The notes: generated by a model not told the origin, from the letters alone. DNA of 64,000 nt from Sphingomonas sp. EC-HK361 (GCF_902498785.1 NZ_LR701494.1:248001-312000); one strand, 5' to 3'. Counted from the first letter of the stretch, positions 1 to 8,763 are shown. Program-made: numbers and translations.

Positions 1-851
1 GCGCGAAAACCCCATTCCATGAAGCGCACCGAATCGTTCACGCGCTGGTTCCAGCTCGTCATGCCTGCCAGCACCATCACGAGGCGGCGACCATTCTGTT
101 CGGCCGAGCCGGTAAAGCCGTAGCCGGCCTCTTCGGTATGTCCGGTCTTCAGGCCATCGGCGCCAGCGACCCGTCCGAGCAGCGGATCACGGTTCGCTTG
201 GGTGATCGCATCGCCCGAGCCGAGCGTCTTGCCCCAGGTAAAGTCAGGGCGCGAATAGAACTGCTTGTAGAGCTTGGGATAATCCTCGATCGTGCGGGCA
301 GCGAGCGTGCCGAGATCGCGCGCCGACACATAGGTCACGCCGTTGTCGGGCCAGCCGTTCGCGGTACCGAAATTGCTGTTCGTCAGCTTCAGCTTGTCGC
401 GCATCTGGTTCATGCGATCGACGAACGCCGCCTCGGTCCCCGAGATTCCTTCCGCCAGCACGATGCACGCGTCGTTCCCCGACAGCGTGACGATGCCGTA
501 GAGCAGATTTGCGACGCTGACCTTCTCGCCAGACGACAGGAACATCGTCGATCCCTGCGCATGCCACTTCTTCCACGTGTCGGGCTGCATCGTGAATTCG
601 GTATCGAGCTTCAACTCGCCCTTCGCGACCATGTCGAACGCGACATAGACGGTCATCATCTTCGCCATCGACGCCGGCGGCATGCGGCGGTCGGCATCAC
701 GCTCGAACAGCACCGCGCCTGACGAAAGGTCGGTCATGTAGGCGACCGGCGCTTCGGTCTGGAACTGCGGCGCAGGCGCCGCAGCCGTCGAGGGATAGGC
801 GCCAACGATGGCAACGAGCGGGAGGGCGAGCGCGGCGGCAATTCTGGTCAT
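1..851 (-). CDS. dacA: D-alanyl-D-alanine carboxypeptidase (PBP5/6 family), 3' end beyond window
   Basis: Serine-type D,D-carboxypeptidase that trims the terminal D-Ala from peptidoglycan stem peptides in the periplasm. An ATG at 849-851 opens a frame that runs off the left edge (about 283 residues visible). A hydrophobic signal peptide (about residues 1-25) is followed by the three penicillin-binding motifs: SMAK at 61-64 with the nucleophilic Ser61, SGN at 124-126, and KTG at 235-237. The C-terminal PBP5 domain and membrane anchor would lie outside the window. It is the third gene of a minus-strand run after the MltB-like and RlpA genes, with only 24 bases to the RlpA stop, so it is probably cotranscribed with them. 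Family assignment is firm; which of several paralogues (dacA, dacC, dacF) it matches is not. Confidence 0.93.
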   Translation of the reverse strand, partial: MTRIAAALALPLVAIVGAYPSTAAAPAPQFQTEAPVAYMTDLSSGAVLFERDADRRMPPASMAKMMTVYVAFDMVAKGELKLDTEFTMQPDTWKKWHAQGSTMFLSSGEKVSVANLLYGIVTLSGNDACIVLAEGISGTEAAFVDRMNQMRDKLKLTNSNFGTANGWPDNGVTYVSARDLGTLAARTIEDYPKLYKQFYSRPDFTWGKTLGSGDAITQANRDPLLGRVAGADGLKTGHTEEAGYGFTGSAEQNGRRLVMVLAGMTSWNQRVNDSVRFMEWGFR

Positions 852-875
852 GGGAGAAACAAATCCGTTCGAAAG

Positions 876-1616
876 TCAGTCGAAAGCAACGATGCGGGCA
901 TCGCCATAGCCGCGTGCCGCCGCGGCGTCACGTGCGCGTTGCGCGGCGCGACCGCCCGTGAAGGGGCCGGTTTCCACGCGCCAAAGTCCGTCATCGCTGA
1001 CGGCTTGGCCGTGGAGCGAGTCCGCAAGTGCCTTTGCGCGGACCTTGTTCGAAAAGGTCGCGACGCGAACGGTGTATCGCGCATCCTCGACCAGCACGGG
1101 CTGCAGCGGCATCGCAGCGGGGATTGCTCCGGGTCGGTCGCCGGAGCGATAGCGCTTCAACGCGGCGAGGAGTTCGGGCGAAGCGTCGAGGCGCAGCGTC
1201 GCGCTGCCCTTGCGCTGAGCGGCGATCTCATCGGCGCGTGGCTGCACCGCGCGAATCCGCACCAGCGCCTTCGGATTGCGATCGATGCCGAGCATTTGCG
1301 CCGCCCGGCGCGACAGATCGATCTCACGGTCGCGCCGGCCGGGTCCACGATCGTTCACCAGCACCAGCAGCGTCCGGCCGGTATCGAGCGCGGTCACCTC
1401 GACATAGGAGTTGAGCGGCAGCGTCCGGTGGGCAGCGGTGACCGCGGACGGATCGAACGGCGTGCCTGACGCGGTCCTCGCGCCTTTGAGCTCCTCGCCA
1501 TACCAGGTGGCAACGCCCACCCGGTCGAACGACACAGCGGTCGGCGCAGCCATCGCCGTGCCGCCGGCGATCGAGGCCCACAGCGCGAGGGCGAGCATCT
1601 CAGCCAGCGATCGCAT
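876..1616 (-). CDS. rlpA: RlpA-like septal ring lytic transglycosylase with SPOR domain
   Basis: The 246-residue protein has an N-terminal signal peptide (about 1-24, ending near AMAAP). A double-psi beta-barrel domain follows at about 33-125, with the family sequence [17 protein letters not shown] and the NDRGP segment. A C-terminal SPOR domain (about 175-246) starts near RYTVRVATF. RlpA proteins cleave denuded glycan strands at the septum, and SPOR domains bind such strands. No lipobox cysteine is visible at the signal peptide end, so it looks secreted rather than lipidated, unlike E. coli RlpA. Its start overlaps the end of the upstream MltB-like gene by 17 bases, which suggests translational coupling. 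Confidence 0.9.
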   Translation of the reverse strand: MRSLAEMLALALWASIAGGTAMAAPTAVSFDRVGVATWYGEELKGARTASGTPFDPSAVTAAHRTLPLNSYVEVTALDTGRTLLVLVNDRGPGRRDREIDLSRRAAQMLGIDRNPKALVRIRAVQPRADEIAAQRKGSATLRLDASPELLAALKRYRSGDRPGAIPAAMPLQPVLVEDARYTVRVATFSNKVRAKALADSLHGQAVSDDGLWRVETGPFTGGRAAQRARDAAAARGYGDARIVAFD

Positions 1617-2643
1617 CGGCTAGCAACCCTACTGAAAGTGCATAGAAATTCGAGCAATTGTAATCGAGGATGACGCGGTAGTTGCTGGTCAGCAGATACG
1701 CGGTCTTGCCGGGGCCGTCCGCCTCCAGCAGCGTCGCCATCACGCTATCGCCCGGCCAGCGCCCGTCCCGCGGCCGGATGCCGAGCGCACGCCATTCGGC
1801 CATCGTCCGCCAGCCACTATGTCGCTCGAACACGCGTGGGCAGCGCGGCGAGACCATGCGGTTCGTCACTTCGGACCGGTTGAAGCTGGCGGGCACATCG
1901 ACGGCGACGCCCCATGGCTGGCCTGGCCGCCAGCCGGCGTTGACGAAATAGTTCGCGATCGAAGCCAGCGTGTCGGCGGGGCTGTTCCAGATATCGGCGC
2001 GGCCGTCCCCGTCGCCGTCGCGGGCGAGGCGCAGATAGATCGAAGGCAGGAATTGCGGGTTACCGGTCGCGCCGGCCCAGCTGCCCTTGAGTTCGCTGCG
2101 CGTCACGCCGCGGTCGAGCATCTTGAGTCCCGCGATGAACTCGCCCGAGAACAGCGCGCGTCGGCGCCCCTCATAAGCGAGCGTGGCGAGGCTGCGCAGC
2201 AGATCGAAATCCCCGGTATAGCTGCCGTAATTGGTCTCATGCCCCCAGATCGCGACCATTATCGATTCCGGCACCCCGGTTTCGTTCTCGATCCGCGCGA
2301 GCCGGCTACGCTGCGCCTGATAGGTCGAGCGTCCCCGTCCGATACGCGCCGCATCGACATGCTTGATCCGGTAGGGCGCGAACATCGACACGGTCGTGGA
2401 ATTGGGGTTGCCGGGCTGCGCCTGATCGAGCTCAACCACGCGTGGATTGTAGCTGAGCGTCGGGAACACCGCGTCCACCGTGCGCGTCGACACGCCCTGC
2501 GCCAGCGCCTGCTGGCGAAGCTCCACCATGTATCGCGCAAAGCCGGCATCGTCCTGCGCCAGCGCGGGCCCTCCCGTCGCCGCCAGAATGATCGCCGCTA
2601 TCGAATTACGAGCGCGCCGCGCCCGATCCCCCCAAAAAGCCAT
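1600..2643 (-). CDS. mltB: Lytic murein transglycosylase, MltB family (SLT_2)
   Basis: Protein of 347 residues with a signal peptide (about 1-30, cut near ALAQ). The lytic transglycosylase domain follows the MltB pattern: [10 protein letters not shown] at 131-140 supplies the catalytic glutamate E136, followed by the long [15 protein letters not shown] stretch typical of MltB active sites. It cleaves the MurNAc-GlcNAc bond of peptidoglycan with 1,6-anhydro product formation. No C-terminal peptidoglycan-binding domain is seen. It is first in the operon with rlpA and dacA. The product class connects to anmK at 56782-57864, which phosphorylates anhydroMurNAc. The family is secure; the gene symbol is by similarity. 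Confidence 0.9.
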   Translation of the reverse strand: MAFWGDRARRARNSIAAIILAATGGPALAQDDAGFARYMVELRQQALAQGVSTRTVDAVFPTLSYNPRVVELDQAQPGNPNSTTVSMFAPYRIKHVDAARIGRGRSTYQAQRSRLARIENETGVPESIMVAIWGHETNYGSYTGDFDLLRSLATLAYEGRRRALFSGEFIAGLKMLDRGVTRSELKGSWAGATGNPQFLPSIYLRLARDGDGDGRADIWNSPADTLASIANYFVNAGWRPGQPWGVAVDVPASFNRSEVTNRMVSPRCPRVFERHSGWRTMAEWRALGIRPRDGRWPGDSVMATLLEADGPGKTAYLLTSNYRVILDYNCSNFYALSVGLLADAIAG

Positions 2644-2737
2644 GGCCGAACAGTGCCACAGTCGCGGCCGAAGCCATAAACCGGTCGTCGCGGGTCTTGC
2701 ACAAGCGGGCGCACCCGGTCAGAAGCGGCGCGGCTGC

Positions 2738-2828
<91 letters not shown>

Positions 2829-2841
2829 CGTCTTCAATGTC

Positions 2842-3009
2842 TTACATGATGAACGTGTAGAAGCAGATGAAGAATGCCGTGAAGCTGAGCACGAACAGCT
2901 TCAGGTCGTGATCGTCTCCGCGCGGTGCCGGAGCGATACGAACCGGAGGCATCCGGCGGCGAAAGGGGTGTCCGGCCCCCTCGTTGGTCAGGACGAAATT
3001 TCTGGTCAT
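2842..3009 (-). CDS. Small membrane peptide of 55 residues, unknown function
   Basis: An ATG at 3007-3009 opens a 55-codon frame ending in TAA at 2842-2844. The predicted peptide has a basic, proline- and arginine-rich cytosolic-type N-terminal part (about 1-35). One hydrophobic segment ends it, LKLFVLSFTAFFICFYTFIM at 36-55, consistent with a C-tail-anchored or single-pass inner-membrane peptide. I do not recognise a named family, though similar short sphingomonad peptides come to mind. The frame lies directly 3' of tRNA-Ser on the opposite strand. A CtrA-like TTAA-N7-TTTA motif sits 9 bases upstream of the start. No strong Shine-Dalgarno is visible. It could still be a chance frame. Confidence 0.6.
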   Translation of the reverse strand: MTRNFVLTNEGAGHPFRRRMPPVRIAPAPRGDDHDLKLFVLSFTAFFICFYTFIM

Positions 3010-3017
3010 GGCGCGAC

Positions 3018-3033
3018 GTTAACGCCGCGTTTA
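3018..3033 (-). promoter_or_regulatory. CtrA-like motif upstream of the 55-residue peptide gene
   Basis: Read on the minus strand the site is TAAA-N7-TTAAC, one base off the alphaproteobacterial CtrA consensus TTAA-N7-TTAAC. A near-identical sequence occurs at 42473-42488 before the DUF4893 lipoprotein gene. Another TTAAC lies close by at 3059-3063. Binding is not shown. Confidence 0.3.
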
Positions 3034-3092
3034 CGATTCGGTCGCGCGCTATTGAGGGTTAACGCGAGACTGTCCGCCGATGGGACGGAATT

Positions 3093-3899
3093 TCAGTCGA
3101 TCCGTGCCGTCATCGTCACCGTCCCGCTATCATCGCGCACCCACAGAAACGGCCCGTTGCGCGCAACGGTGAACGGGCGATCGACGATCAGCGGCGCGTG
3201 CCCGCGATAGGCAAACCGGCTGGGCCGAGCGCCGTTCTCCAATGCGAAATTCATCAAAAACATCGCCTGGAGCGGGCCGTGGACGACGAGATCAGGATAG
3301 CCCTCGACGTCTCGCGCATAGTCGCGATCATAATGAATCCGGTGCGCATTGAAGGTCAGCGCGGAAAATCGAAAGAGCAGCGTCGCGTCGGCCATCATCA
3401 CGCGCGACGCGGCCGGCGCCGGCACGTCGATCGCACGCGGCGGTGCAAACGGCGCGCGAGGAAGAAAGACGAGGTCCTGCTCCTCCTCGATCGCGCACGT
3501 TCCATCCGTGGAAATCTCGTGCCGGAGCGTGACCAAGGTCATCGCGCCGCTCCGCCCCAGTTTCCGGGTAATCGCCGCAATGGTCGTTTGCTTCTCGATC
3601 ACGGCGTCAATGGCGATCGGCGCCAGAAAGGCGACGCGGCCGCCCGCCCACATCCGCTTCGGCTCGGCGATCGGTGGCAGGAAATCGCCGCGCGCCGGGT
3701 GTCCGTCCGGGCCAAGCGCCGACCGGTCATCCTCGGGCAGATGATAGAGCCAGTGCGCCAGCGGTGGCACGAACCCGCTGCGCCAGCGCTCCGCCGCATC
3801 ACCGAGCGCGGCGGCCAGTCTCCTCAACGACGTCGCGTCAGCCGTGTCCGTCGCAACGCGTGACCGGCCTATCCACGACGAAAAATCGCCGTCAGTCAT
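3093..3899 (-). CDS. MaoC/HTD2-type hydroxyacyl-thioester dehydratase-like protein
   Basis: The 268-residue protein resembles the FAS1-like/MaoC hot-dog dehydratases, including HTD2-type and mesaconyl-C4-CoA hydratase-type proteins. The C-terminal segment FSALTFNAHRIHYDRDYA has the conserved hydratase-2 pattern with Asn and His. It continues into YPDLVVHGPLQA, the usual second conserved block. The N-terminal half (about 20-140) is the less conserved first hot-dog fold. I start it at the ATG at 3897-3899. The same frame stays open further upstream but there runs through the tRNA-Ala gene, which a real coding region would not. The substrate is unknown; an acyl-CoA or acyl-ACP is expected. Confidence 0.78.
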   Translation of the reverse strand: MTDGDFSSWIGRSRVATDTADATSLRRLAAALGDAAERWRSGFVPPLAHWLYHLPEDDRSALGPDGHPARGDFLPPIAEPKRMWAGGRVAFLAPIAIDAVIEKQTTIAAITRKLGRSGAMTLVTLRHEISTDGTCAIEEEQDLVFLPRAPFAPPRAIDVPAPAASRVMMADATLLFRFSALTFNAHRIHYDRDYARDVEGYPDLVVHGPLQAMFLMNFALENGARPSRFAYRGHAPLIVDRPFTVARNGPFLWVRDDSGTVTMTARID

Positions 3900-3936
3900 C
3901 GACTGCGGCGCGCAAGAACGGAAATCTACGGGAGGA

Positions 3937-4012
3937 TGGTGGAGCCGAGGGGGATCGAACCCCTGACCTCTGCAATGCCATTGCAGCGCTCTCCCAGCTG
4001 AGCTACGGCCCC
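3937..4012 (-). tRNA. tRNA-Ala (anticodon GGC)
   Basis: On the minus strand GGGGCCG opens the acceptor stem, paired with CGGCTCC, and an encoded ACCA ends the gene at 3937. The D-arm TAGCTCAGCTGGGAGAGC, the anticodon loop ATGGCAT (GGC, complement of 3977-3979) and the T-arm GGGGTTCGATCCCC are all standard. Length is 76 bases. Confidence 0.97.
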
Positions 4013-4083
4013 ATCGTCTCGGGAAGGCGCGTCCCCTAACCGGGCTTCGCGGGCTTGGCAACGGGCCATTTCGCTCCATCGCC

Positions 4084-4104
4084 AAAAAAAGGATCGCTGC
4101 GATC
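4084..4104 (-). terminator. Probable Rho-independent terminator of the FYDLN gene
   Basis: On the minus strand a short palindrome (4092-4104, GATCG/CGATC arms) is followed within two bases by seven T (complement of 4084-4090). It lies 50 bases after the stop of the FYDLN gene. The stem is only 5-6 bp; the T-tract is the main support. Confidence 0.45.
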
Positions 4105-4154
4105 GTCGCAGGATTATCGAGGCGCCCGCGATACGCGAACGCCCCGAATTTCGA

Positions 4155-4475
4155 TCAGTTGTCGTCGTCCTGCTTCTCTGTTTCGACGCCAAGGTCGTCA
4201 TCGCCGCCCAGATCGACCTCGTCATCGGGCGACGGTTCCTCGTCTTCACCGGTATCGATGTCCAGATCTTCGTCATCGCCCGCCAGATCACTGTCGGGTG
4301 CCTTCTCGGTCTTTGCCTGTTCGAACGGCAGGGGCTGTTTCGACTTCAGGATCGGCTCGGGCTCCCAGGCATACCCGCAGTTGATGCAGGTGACGGGATC
4401 ATCCTTTTCCAGGTCGTAGAAACGCGTCGCGCATTTCGGGCACGTACGCTTCGTGCCCCATTCCGGCTTGATCAT
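4155..4475 (-). CDS. FYDLN acid domain protein (TIGR02300 family)
   Basis: Protein of 106 residues. The N-terminal 40 residues form a zinc-ribbon-like unit with two CxxC pairs (CPKC and CINC) flanking the diagnostic FYDLEKDDP segment. The C-terminal 60 residues are almost entirely acidic (D/E-rich), giving the family its name. The family is widespread in Alphaproteobacteria and has no established function. I chose the ATG at 4473-4475 because MIKPEWGTKR is the conserved start; an upstream extension would overlap aroA. It is divergent from aroA, with 116 bases between the two starts. Confidence 0.92.
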   Translation of the reverse strand: MIKPEWGTKRTCPKCATRFYDLEKDDPVTCINCGYAWEPEPILKSKQPLPFEQAKTEKAPDSDLAGDDEDLDIDTGEDEEPSPDDEVDLGGDDDLGVETEKQDDDN

Positions 4476-4591
4476 GCCGCGTGTTACCTCGTAAAATTGG
4501 GTCAAGGAAAATGCTGATTGCGGGGGTGTCCCCGGCAAAGTGGTGGGCGCCTTGCCATAGCGCAAGCGCACTGTCAAAGCGCGCACCGCCC

Positions 4592-5926
4592 ATGTCGCAC
4601 CCAGCCCCTCGCCCCTTCGAAAGCGCCCCGCGCGGCGCACTTGCCGGCACCGCCCGCGTGCCCGGCGACAAGTCGATCAGCCACCGCGCGCTGATGTTTT
4701 CCGCGCTCGCGGTCGGGCGCAGCCGGATCGAGGGGCTTCTCGAGGGCGAGGACGTCCTCGCCACGGCGGCTGCGCTGCGGGCGATGGGTGCGACGATCGC
4801 GCGCGACGATGATGGCATCTGGCACGTCGACGGGGTCGGCGTTGGTGGGCTCCTCCAGCCGGCACAAGCGCTCGACATGGGCAATTCCGGCACCTCGACG
4901 CGGCTGCTGATGGGGCTGGTCGCCAGCCATCCGATCACCGCGACCTTCGTCGGCGATGCCTCCCTGTCGGGGCGCCCGATGGGCAGAGTCATCGCTCCTC
5001 TGGGCACGATGGGCGCCGACATCACCGCGAGCCCCGGCGGCAAGCTGCCGTTGATGGTCCGCGGCCTGTGTCCGGCGGTGCCGATCACCTACACGCTGCC
5101 GGTCGCCTCCGCGCAGGTGAAGTCGGCGATCCTGCTCGCCGGACTGAACACGCCGGGCATCACCACGGTCATCGAGCCGGTTCCGACCCGCGACCATAGC
5201 GAGCGGATGCTCGCCGGCTTCGGTGCCAAGTTGAGCGTGGAAGAAGGCTCCGAAGGCCGGGTCATCCGGATCACCGGCGAAGCGGAGTTGAAGCCGCAGC
5301 AGATCGTCGTCCCGGGCGATCCGTCTTCCGCTGCATTCTGGATGGTCGCCGCGTCTATCGTCCCGGCAAGCGACATCGTGATCGGCAATGTCGGGCTGAA
5401 CCCGACCCGCACCGGACTCATCACTGCACTCAGGATGATGGGTGCCGATATCAGCGAGGCGCAGCCCCGCACGATCGGCGGCGAGCCGGTCGCGGACCTG
5501 ATCGTCCGCCATGCCCCCCTTTCCGCAATCGACGTGCCGCCCGAGCTTACGCCGTCGATGATCGACGAATATCCCGCGCTTTTCGTCGCGGCGGCCTTCG
5601 CCTCGGGCCGCACCGTTGCGCGCGGCGCGCACGAGTTGCGGGTCAAGGAGTCGGACCGGATCGGGACGATGCGCGCCGCGCTGGAAGCATGCGGCGTTTC
5701 CTGCACCGAGCATGAGGACGGCCTGTCGATCGACGGCACGGGCGGCGGGTCGATCGCGGGCGGCGCGCAGATCGCCTCGAAACTCGATCACCGCATCGCA
5801 ATGAGCATGGTCGTCGCTGGACTTCATGCCGCCAAACCCGTCACCATCGACGATGCGTCGCCGGTCGCCACCAGCTATCCGGCATTTTTCCAGACGCTTG
5901 CAGAACTGACCGGGGGGTCGCGTTAG
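4592..5926 (+). CDS. aroA: 3-phosphoshikimate 1-carboxyvinyltransferase (EPSP synthase)
   Basis: Cytosolic shikimate-pathway enzyme joining shikimate-3-phosphate and PEP to make EPSP. The 444-residue protein has VPGDKSISHRAL near residues 23-34, LDMGNSGTSTR at 94-104, and the late LRVKESDR and LDHRIAMS blocks. The stretches GDASLSGRPMGR, SAQVKSAILLAGLNTPG and PSMIDEYP match class II EPSP synthases of the Agrobacterium CP4 type rather than the E. coli type. At the position of the CP4 alanine tied to glyphosate insensitivity it has glycine (G100). The ATG at 4592 (MSHPAPRPF) gives the usual length; an upstream in-frame extension has no conserved content. cmk follows 3 bases downstream. Confidence 0.97.
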   Translation: MSHPAPRPFESAPRGALAGTARVPGDKSISHRALMFSALAVGRSRIEGLLEGEDVLATAAALRAMGATIARDDDGIWHVDGVGVGGLLQPAQALDMGNSGTSTRLLMGLVASHPITATFVGDASLSGRPMGRVIAPLGTMGADITASPGGKLPLMVRGLCPAVPITYTLPVASAQVKSAILLAGLNTPGITTVIEPVPTRDHSERMLAGFGAKLSVEEGSEGRVIRITGEAELKPQQIVVPGDPSSAAFWMVAASIVPASDIVIGNVGLNPTRTGLITALRMMGADISEAQPRTIGGEPVADLIVRHAPLSAIDVPPELTPSMIDEYPALFVAAAFASGRTVARGAHELRVKESDRIGTMRAALEACGVSCTEHEDGLSIDGTGGGSIAGGAQIASKLDHRIAMSMVVAGLHAAKPVTIDDASPVATSYPAFFQTLAELTGGSR

Positions 5927-5929
5927 TCT

Positions 5930-6571
5930 ATGATTATCGCCGTCGATGGGCCGGCCGCATCGGGCAAGGGAACGATCGCCAAGGCGCTCGCCCGCCATTA
6001 CAATCTCCCGCACCTCGATACCGGGCTGCTCTACCGCGCGGTTGCCGCGACCGTGCAGCGGCTCGAGCTCGATCCGGCGATCGAGGCCGACGCGGTTGCG
6101 GCCTGCGATTTCGACGAGCTGACGCTCGCCGATCCGCATCTTCGCGACGACGAGATCGGCAAGCTCGCTTCGGTCGTCTCCGCGCATCCGCTCGTGCGCT
6201 CCGCCCTCCTCCACCGGCAGAAGCGGTTTGCGCATCAACCGGGGGGCGCGGTGCTCGATGGGCGTGATATCGGGACGGTCATCGCGCCCGACGCCGATGC
6301 GAAGCTCTTCATCCGCGCGACGCCATCGATCCGCGCGAAACGCCGCCATGCCGAGCTTTCGGCGCACGGCAGCTTCGTCAGTCTGGACAAGGTGCTGGCC
6401 GACATTCGCGCGCGCGATCTTCGCGACAGCAGCCGCAGCACCGCCCCGCTGGTGCCGGCGCCCGACGCCGCGCTGCTCGATACCAGCTTCCTGTCGATCG
6501 AGGCATCGGTGCAGAAGGCGATCACGCTCGTCGAGACGCGGCTGGGGACGAAGCGCGCCGCTGTCGGCTAA
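5930..6571 (+). CDS. cmk: Cytidylate kinase
   Basis: Phosphorylates CMP and dCMP to the diphosphates using ATP. The 213-residue protein begins with the P-loop IAVDGPAASGKGT (residues 3-15). It carries HLDTGLLYRAVA, the substrate-site motif of bacterial CMP kinases, and the DGRDIGTVIAPDA segment. The start lies 3 bases after the aroA stop, so the two are almost certainly cotranscribed. The aroA-cmk-rpsA order is common in proteobacteria. Confidence 0.97.
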   Translation: MIIAVDGPAASGKGTIAKALARHYNLPHLDTGLLYRAVAATVQRLELDPAIEADAVAACDFDELTLADPHLRDDEIGKLASVVSAHPLVRSALLHRQKRFAHQPGGAVLDGRDIGTVIAPDADAKLFIRATPSIRAKRRHAELSAHGSFVSLDKVLADIRARDLRDSSRSTAPLVPAPDAALLDTSFLSIEASVQKAITLVETRLGTKRAAVG

Positions 6572-6863
6572 CGGACTCCCCTCCCTTGGCATGAGGAGAG
6601 CCTCAGCGCATCCGCGCCTCGGTCGATCCGCTTGCCCTTGTGACGCCCTTGCGCTAAGGGCGCGCGGTCCTGCGGGCTTGGTTTCGCGGAGGTCGGCGTG
6701 CGGCATTGCCGCAAGCGCCCATTTTTGCGCATCCGCGTAGAAGCCCTCCGCCGATTAGGCACGGGATGCCGCGAACGGCAATCGGCCGCCGCGGCAAGGA
6801 AGGCCAAGACCGCCGGAACCAACCGGCTGGCCGGAAACGAACGACTTAGGAACGCTACTCTTT
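6572..6863 (+). promoter_or_regulatory. Untranslated spacer/leader upstream of rpsA
   Basis: These 292 bases contain no credible coding frame. A GC-rich hairpin with a short T-run lies at 6695-6726 (listed separately). The remainder is probably the rpsA promoter and 5' leader, where S1 autoregulation would act in relatives. I could not identify a convincing -35/-10 pair or a strong Shine-Dalgarno; AGGA lies about 12 bases before the ATG. Confidence 0.4.
6695..6726 (+). terminator. Candidate terminator or attenuator between cmk and rpsA
   Basis: TGCGGC-ATT-GCCGCA forms a 6-bp stem, extended by GGCG/CGCC around a two-base bulge, and is followed by CATTTTT. It could end cmk transcription or be part of the rpsA leader. 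Confidence 0.35.
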
Positions 6864-8576
6864 ATGGCCACTACGGCAACCCCCACCCGCGACGATTTCG
6901 CCGCAATGCTGGACGACATGTTCGGCCAGACCGACAGTTTCGAAGGCCGCGTCGTCCACGGCACCGTCACCGCGATCGAGAACGACCTGGCCGTCATCGA
7001 CGTCGGCCTGAAGTCCGAAGGCCGCGTGCCGCTGCGCGAATTCGCCGCTCCCGGCCAGAAGGCCGAGCTGAAGGTGGGTGACGAGGTCGAGGTCTATGTC
7101 GACCGCGTCGAGAACATGCACGGCGAAGCGATGCTGTCGCGCGACCGCGCCCGCCGCGAAGCCGCCTGGGACAAGCTGGAGCTGGAATTCTCGAAATCGG
7201 CCCGCGTCGAAGGCGTGATCTTCGGCCGCGTGAAGGGCGGCTTCACCGTCGATCTGTCGGGCGCCGTCGCTTTCCTGCCGGGTTCGCAGGTCGACATCCG
7301 CCCGGTGCGCGACGTCACCCCGCTCATGGACATCCCGCAGCCATTCCAGATCCTGAAGATGGACCGCAAGCGCGGCAACATCGTCGTGTCGCGCCGCGCG
7401 GTGCTCGAGGAAACCCGCGCCGAGCAGCGTTCGGGCCTGATCCTCAGCCTCGCCGAGGGCCAGATCATCGAGGGCGTCGTGAAGAACATCACCGATTACG
7501 GTGCGTTCGTCGACCTCGGCGGCATCGACGGCCTGCTGCACGTCACCGACCTCAGCTACAAGCGCGTCGGGCATCCGTCGGAAGTCCTGAACATCGGTGA
7601 CACGGTGAAGGTGCAGATCATCCGCATCAACAAGGACACCCAGCGCATCTCGCTCGGCATGAAGCAGCTCGAGAGCGATCCTTGGGAGGCCGCATCGGTC
7701 AAGTATCCGGTCGGCGCCAAGCTGTCGGGCCGCGTCACGAACATCACCGAATATGGCGCGTTCGTCGAACTGGAGCCGGGCATCGAGGGCCTCGTCCACG
7801 TCAGCGAAATGTCCTGGACGAAGAAGAACGTTCATCCGGGCAAGATCGTCTCGACCAGCCAGGAAGTCGAAGTCGTCGTCCTCGAGGTCGATGCCGAGAA
7901 GCGTCGCATCTCGCTCGGCCTCAAGCAGGCGATCAACAATCCGTGGGAAGCGTTCGCCGCTGCCCATCCGATCGGCTCGACCGTCGAGGGCGAAGTTAAG
8001 AACGCAACCGAATTCGGCCTGTTCATCGGCCTCGACAACGACGTCGACGGCATGGTCCACATGTCGGACATCGCCTGGGGCGTGTCGGGCGAGGACGCGC
8101 TGGCGCTGCACCGCAAGGGCGAGACCGTCCAGGCGGTCGTGCTCGACATCGATGCCGAGAAGGAGCGCATCTCGCTCGGCATGAAGCAGCTTGAGCGTGG
8201 CGGCCCGGCAGCAGGCGGCATCGCCGCGGCTGGCGAGCGTCTCAACAAGAACCAGGTCGTCACCGTGACCGTCCTCGAAGTGCGCGACGCGGGCCTCGAA
8301 GTGCAGGCGGGCGACGACGGTGCGACCGGCTTCATCAAGCGCACCGATCTCGGCCGCGACCGCGACGAGCAGCGCGCCGAGCGTTTCCAGGTCGGGCAGA
8401 AGTTCGACGCGATGGTCACCGGCTTCGATCGTTCGAAGAAGCCGACCTTCTCGATCAAGGCGATGCAGATCGCCGAAGAAAAGCAGGCGGTGGCGCAGTA
8501 TGGCTCGTCCGACTCGGGTGCGTCGCTCGGCGACATTCTCGGCGAGGCGCTGAAGGCACGCGATACCAAGAACTAA
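6864..8576 (+). CDS. rpsA: 30S ribosomal protein S1
   Basis: Protein of 570 residues that binds mRNA on the small ribosomal subunit and aids initiation on structured or weak-SD messages. Six tandem S1 (OB-fold) domains can be read at about 25-95, 112-178, 198-267, 283-354, 370-441 and 458-530. Repeats 3 to 5 show the clearest copies, each with a xxYGAFVxL- or EFGLFIGL-like core and an RISLGxKQ end. The acidic pI and length match bacterial S1. It follows cmk on the same strand and ends in a clear terminator at 8601-8637. Confidence 0.98.
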   Translation: MATTATPTRDDFAAMLDDMFGQTDSFEGRVVHGTVTAIENDLAVIDVGLKSEGRVPLREFAAPGQKAELKVGDEVEVYVDRVENMHGEAMLSRDRARREAAWDKLELEFSKSARVEGVIFGRVKGGFTVDLSGAVAFLPGSQVDIRPVRDVTPLMDIPQPFQILKMDRKRGNIVVSRRAVLEETRAEQRSGLILSLAEGQIIEGVVKNITDYGAFVDLGGIDGLLHVTDLSYKRVGHPSEVLNIGDTVKVQIIRINKDTQRISLGMKQLESDPWEAASVKYPVGAKLSGRVTNITEYGAFVELEPGIEGLVHVSEMSWTKKNVHPGKIVSTSQEVEVVVLEVDAEKRRISLGLKQAINNPWEAFAAAHPIGSTVEGEVKNATEFGLFIGLDNDVDGMVHMSDIAWGVSGEDALALHRKGETVQAVVLDIDAEKERISLGMKQLERGGPAAGGIAAAGERLNKNQVVTVTVLEVRDAGLEVQAGDDGATGFIKRTDLGRDRDEQRAERFQVGQKFDAMVTGFDRSKKPTFSIKAMQIAEEKQAVAQYGSSDSGASLGDILGEALKARDTKN

Positions 8577-8600
8577 GGCTGGTATCCTGACCTAAGTATC

Positions 8601-8637
8601 GGGGCTGGCGCAGAAAAAGCGCCGGCCCCTTCTTTTT
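8601..8637 (+). terminator. Rho-independent terminator of rpsA
   Basis: An 11-bp stem (GGGGCTGGCGC at 8601-8611 with GCGCCGGCCCC at 8619-8629, one G-T wobble) closes a 7-base A-rich loop and is followed by TTCTTTTT. It begins 25 bases after the rpsA stop. Confidence 0.9.
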
Positions 8638-8763
8638 GTGCGGCGGGCAGAGTAGTAATGTCCGATCCGTCCAATATTTTTGCCGCGCATCTGTATCAAT
8701 GTCGAAACGGACCTATTGTCCGGTTTGATGACCCTGTTACCCGTTCAAACCCTGGGGGAAGCG

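Noticed and set aside
3900-4085. N-terminal extension of the MaoC-like dehydratase
   Set aside because: The extension would translate through the complete tRNA-Ala gene on the same strand; the ATG at 3897-3899 is the sensible start.
4574-6706. Very long open frame antisense to aroA and cmk
   Set aside because: Translation is Arg/Asp/Ala-rich without any domain. It mirrors genes with clear conserved motifs, as commonly happens in GC-rich DNA.
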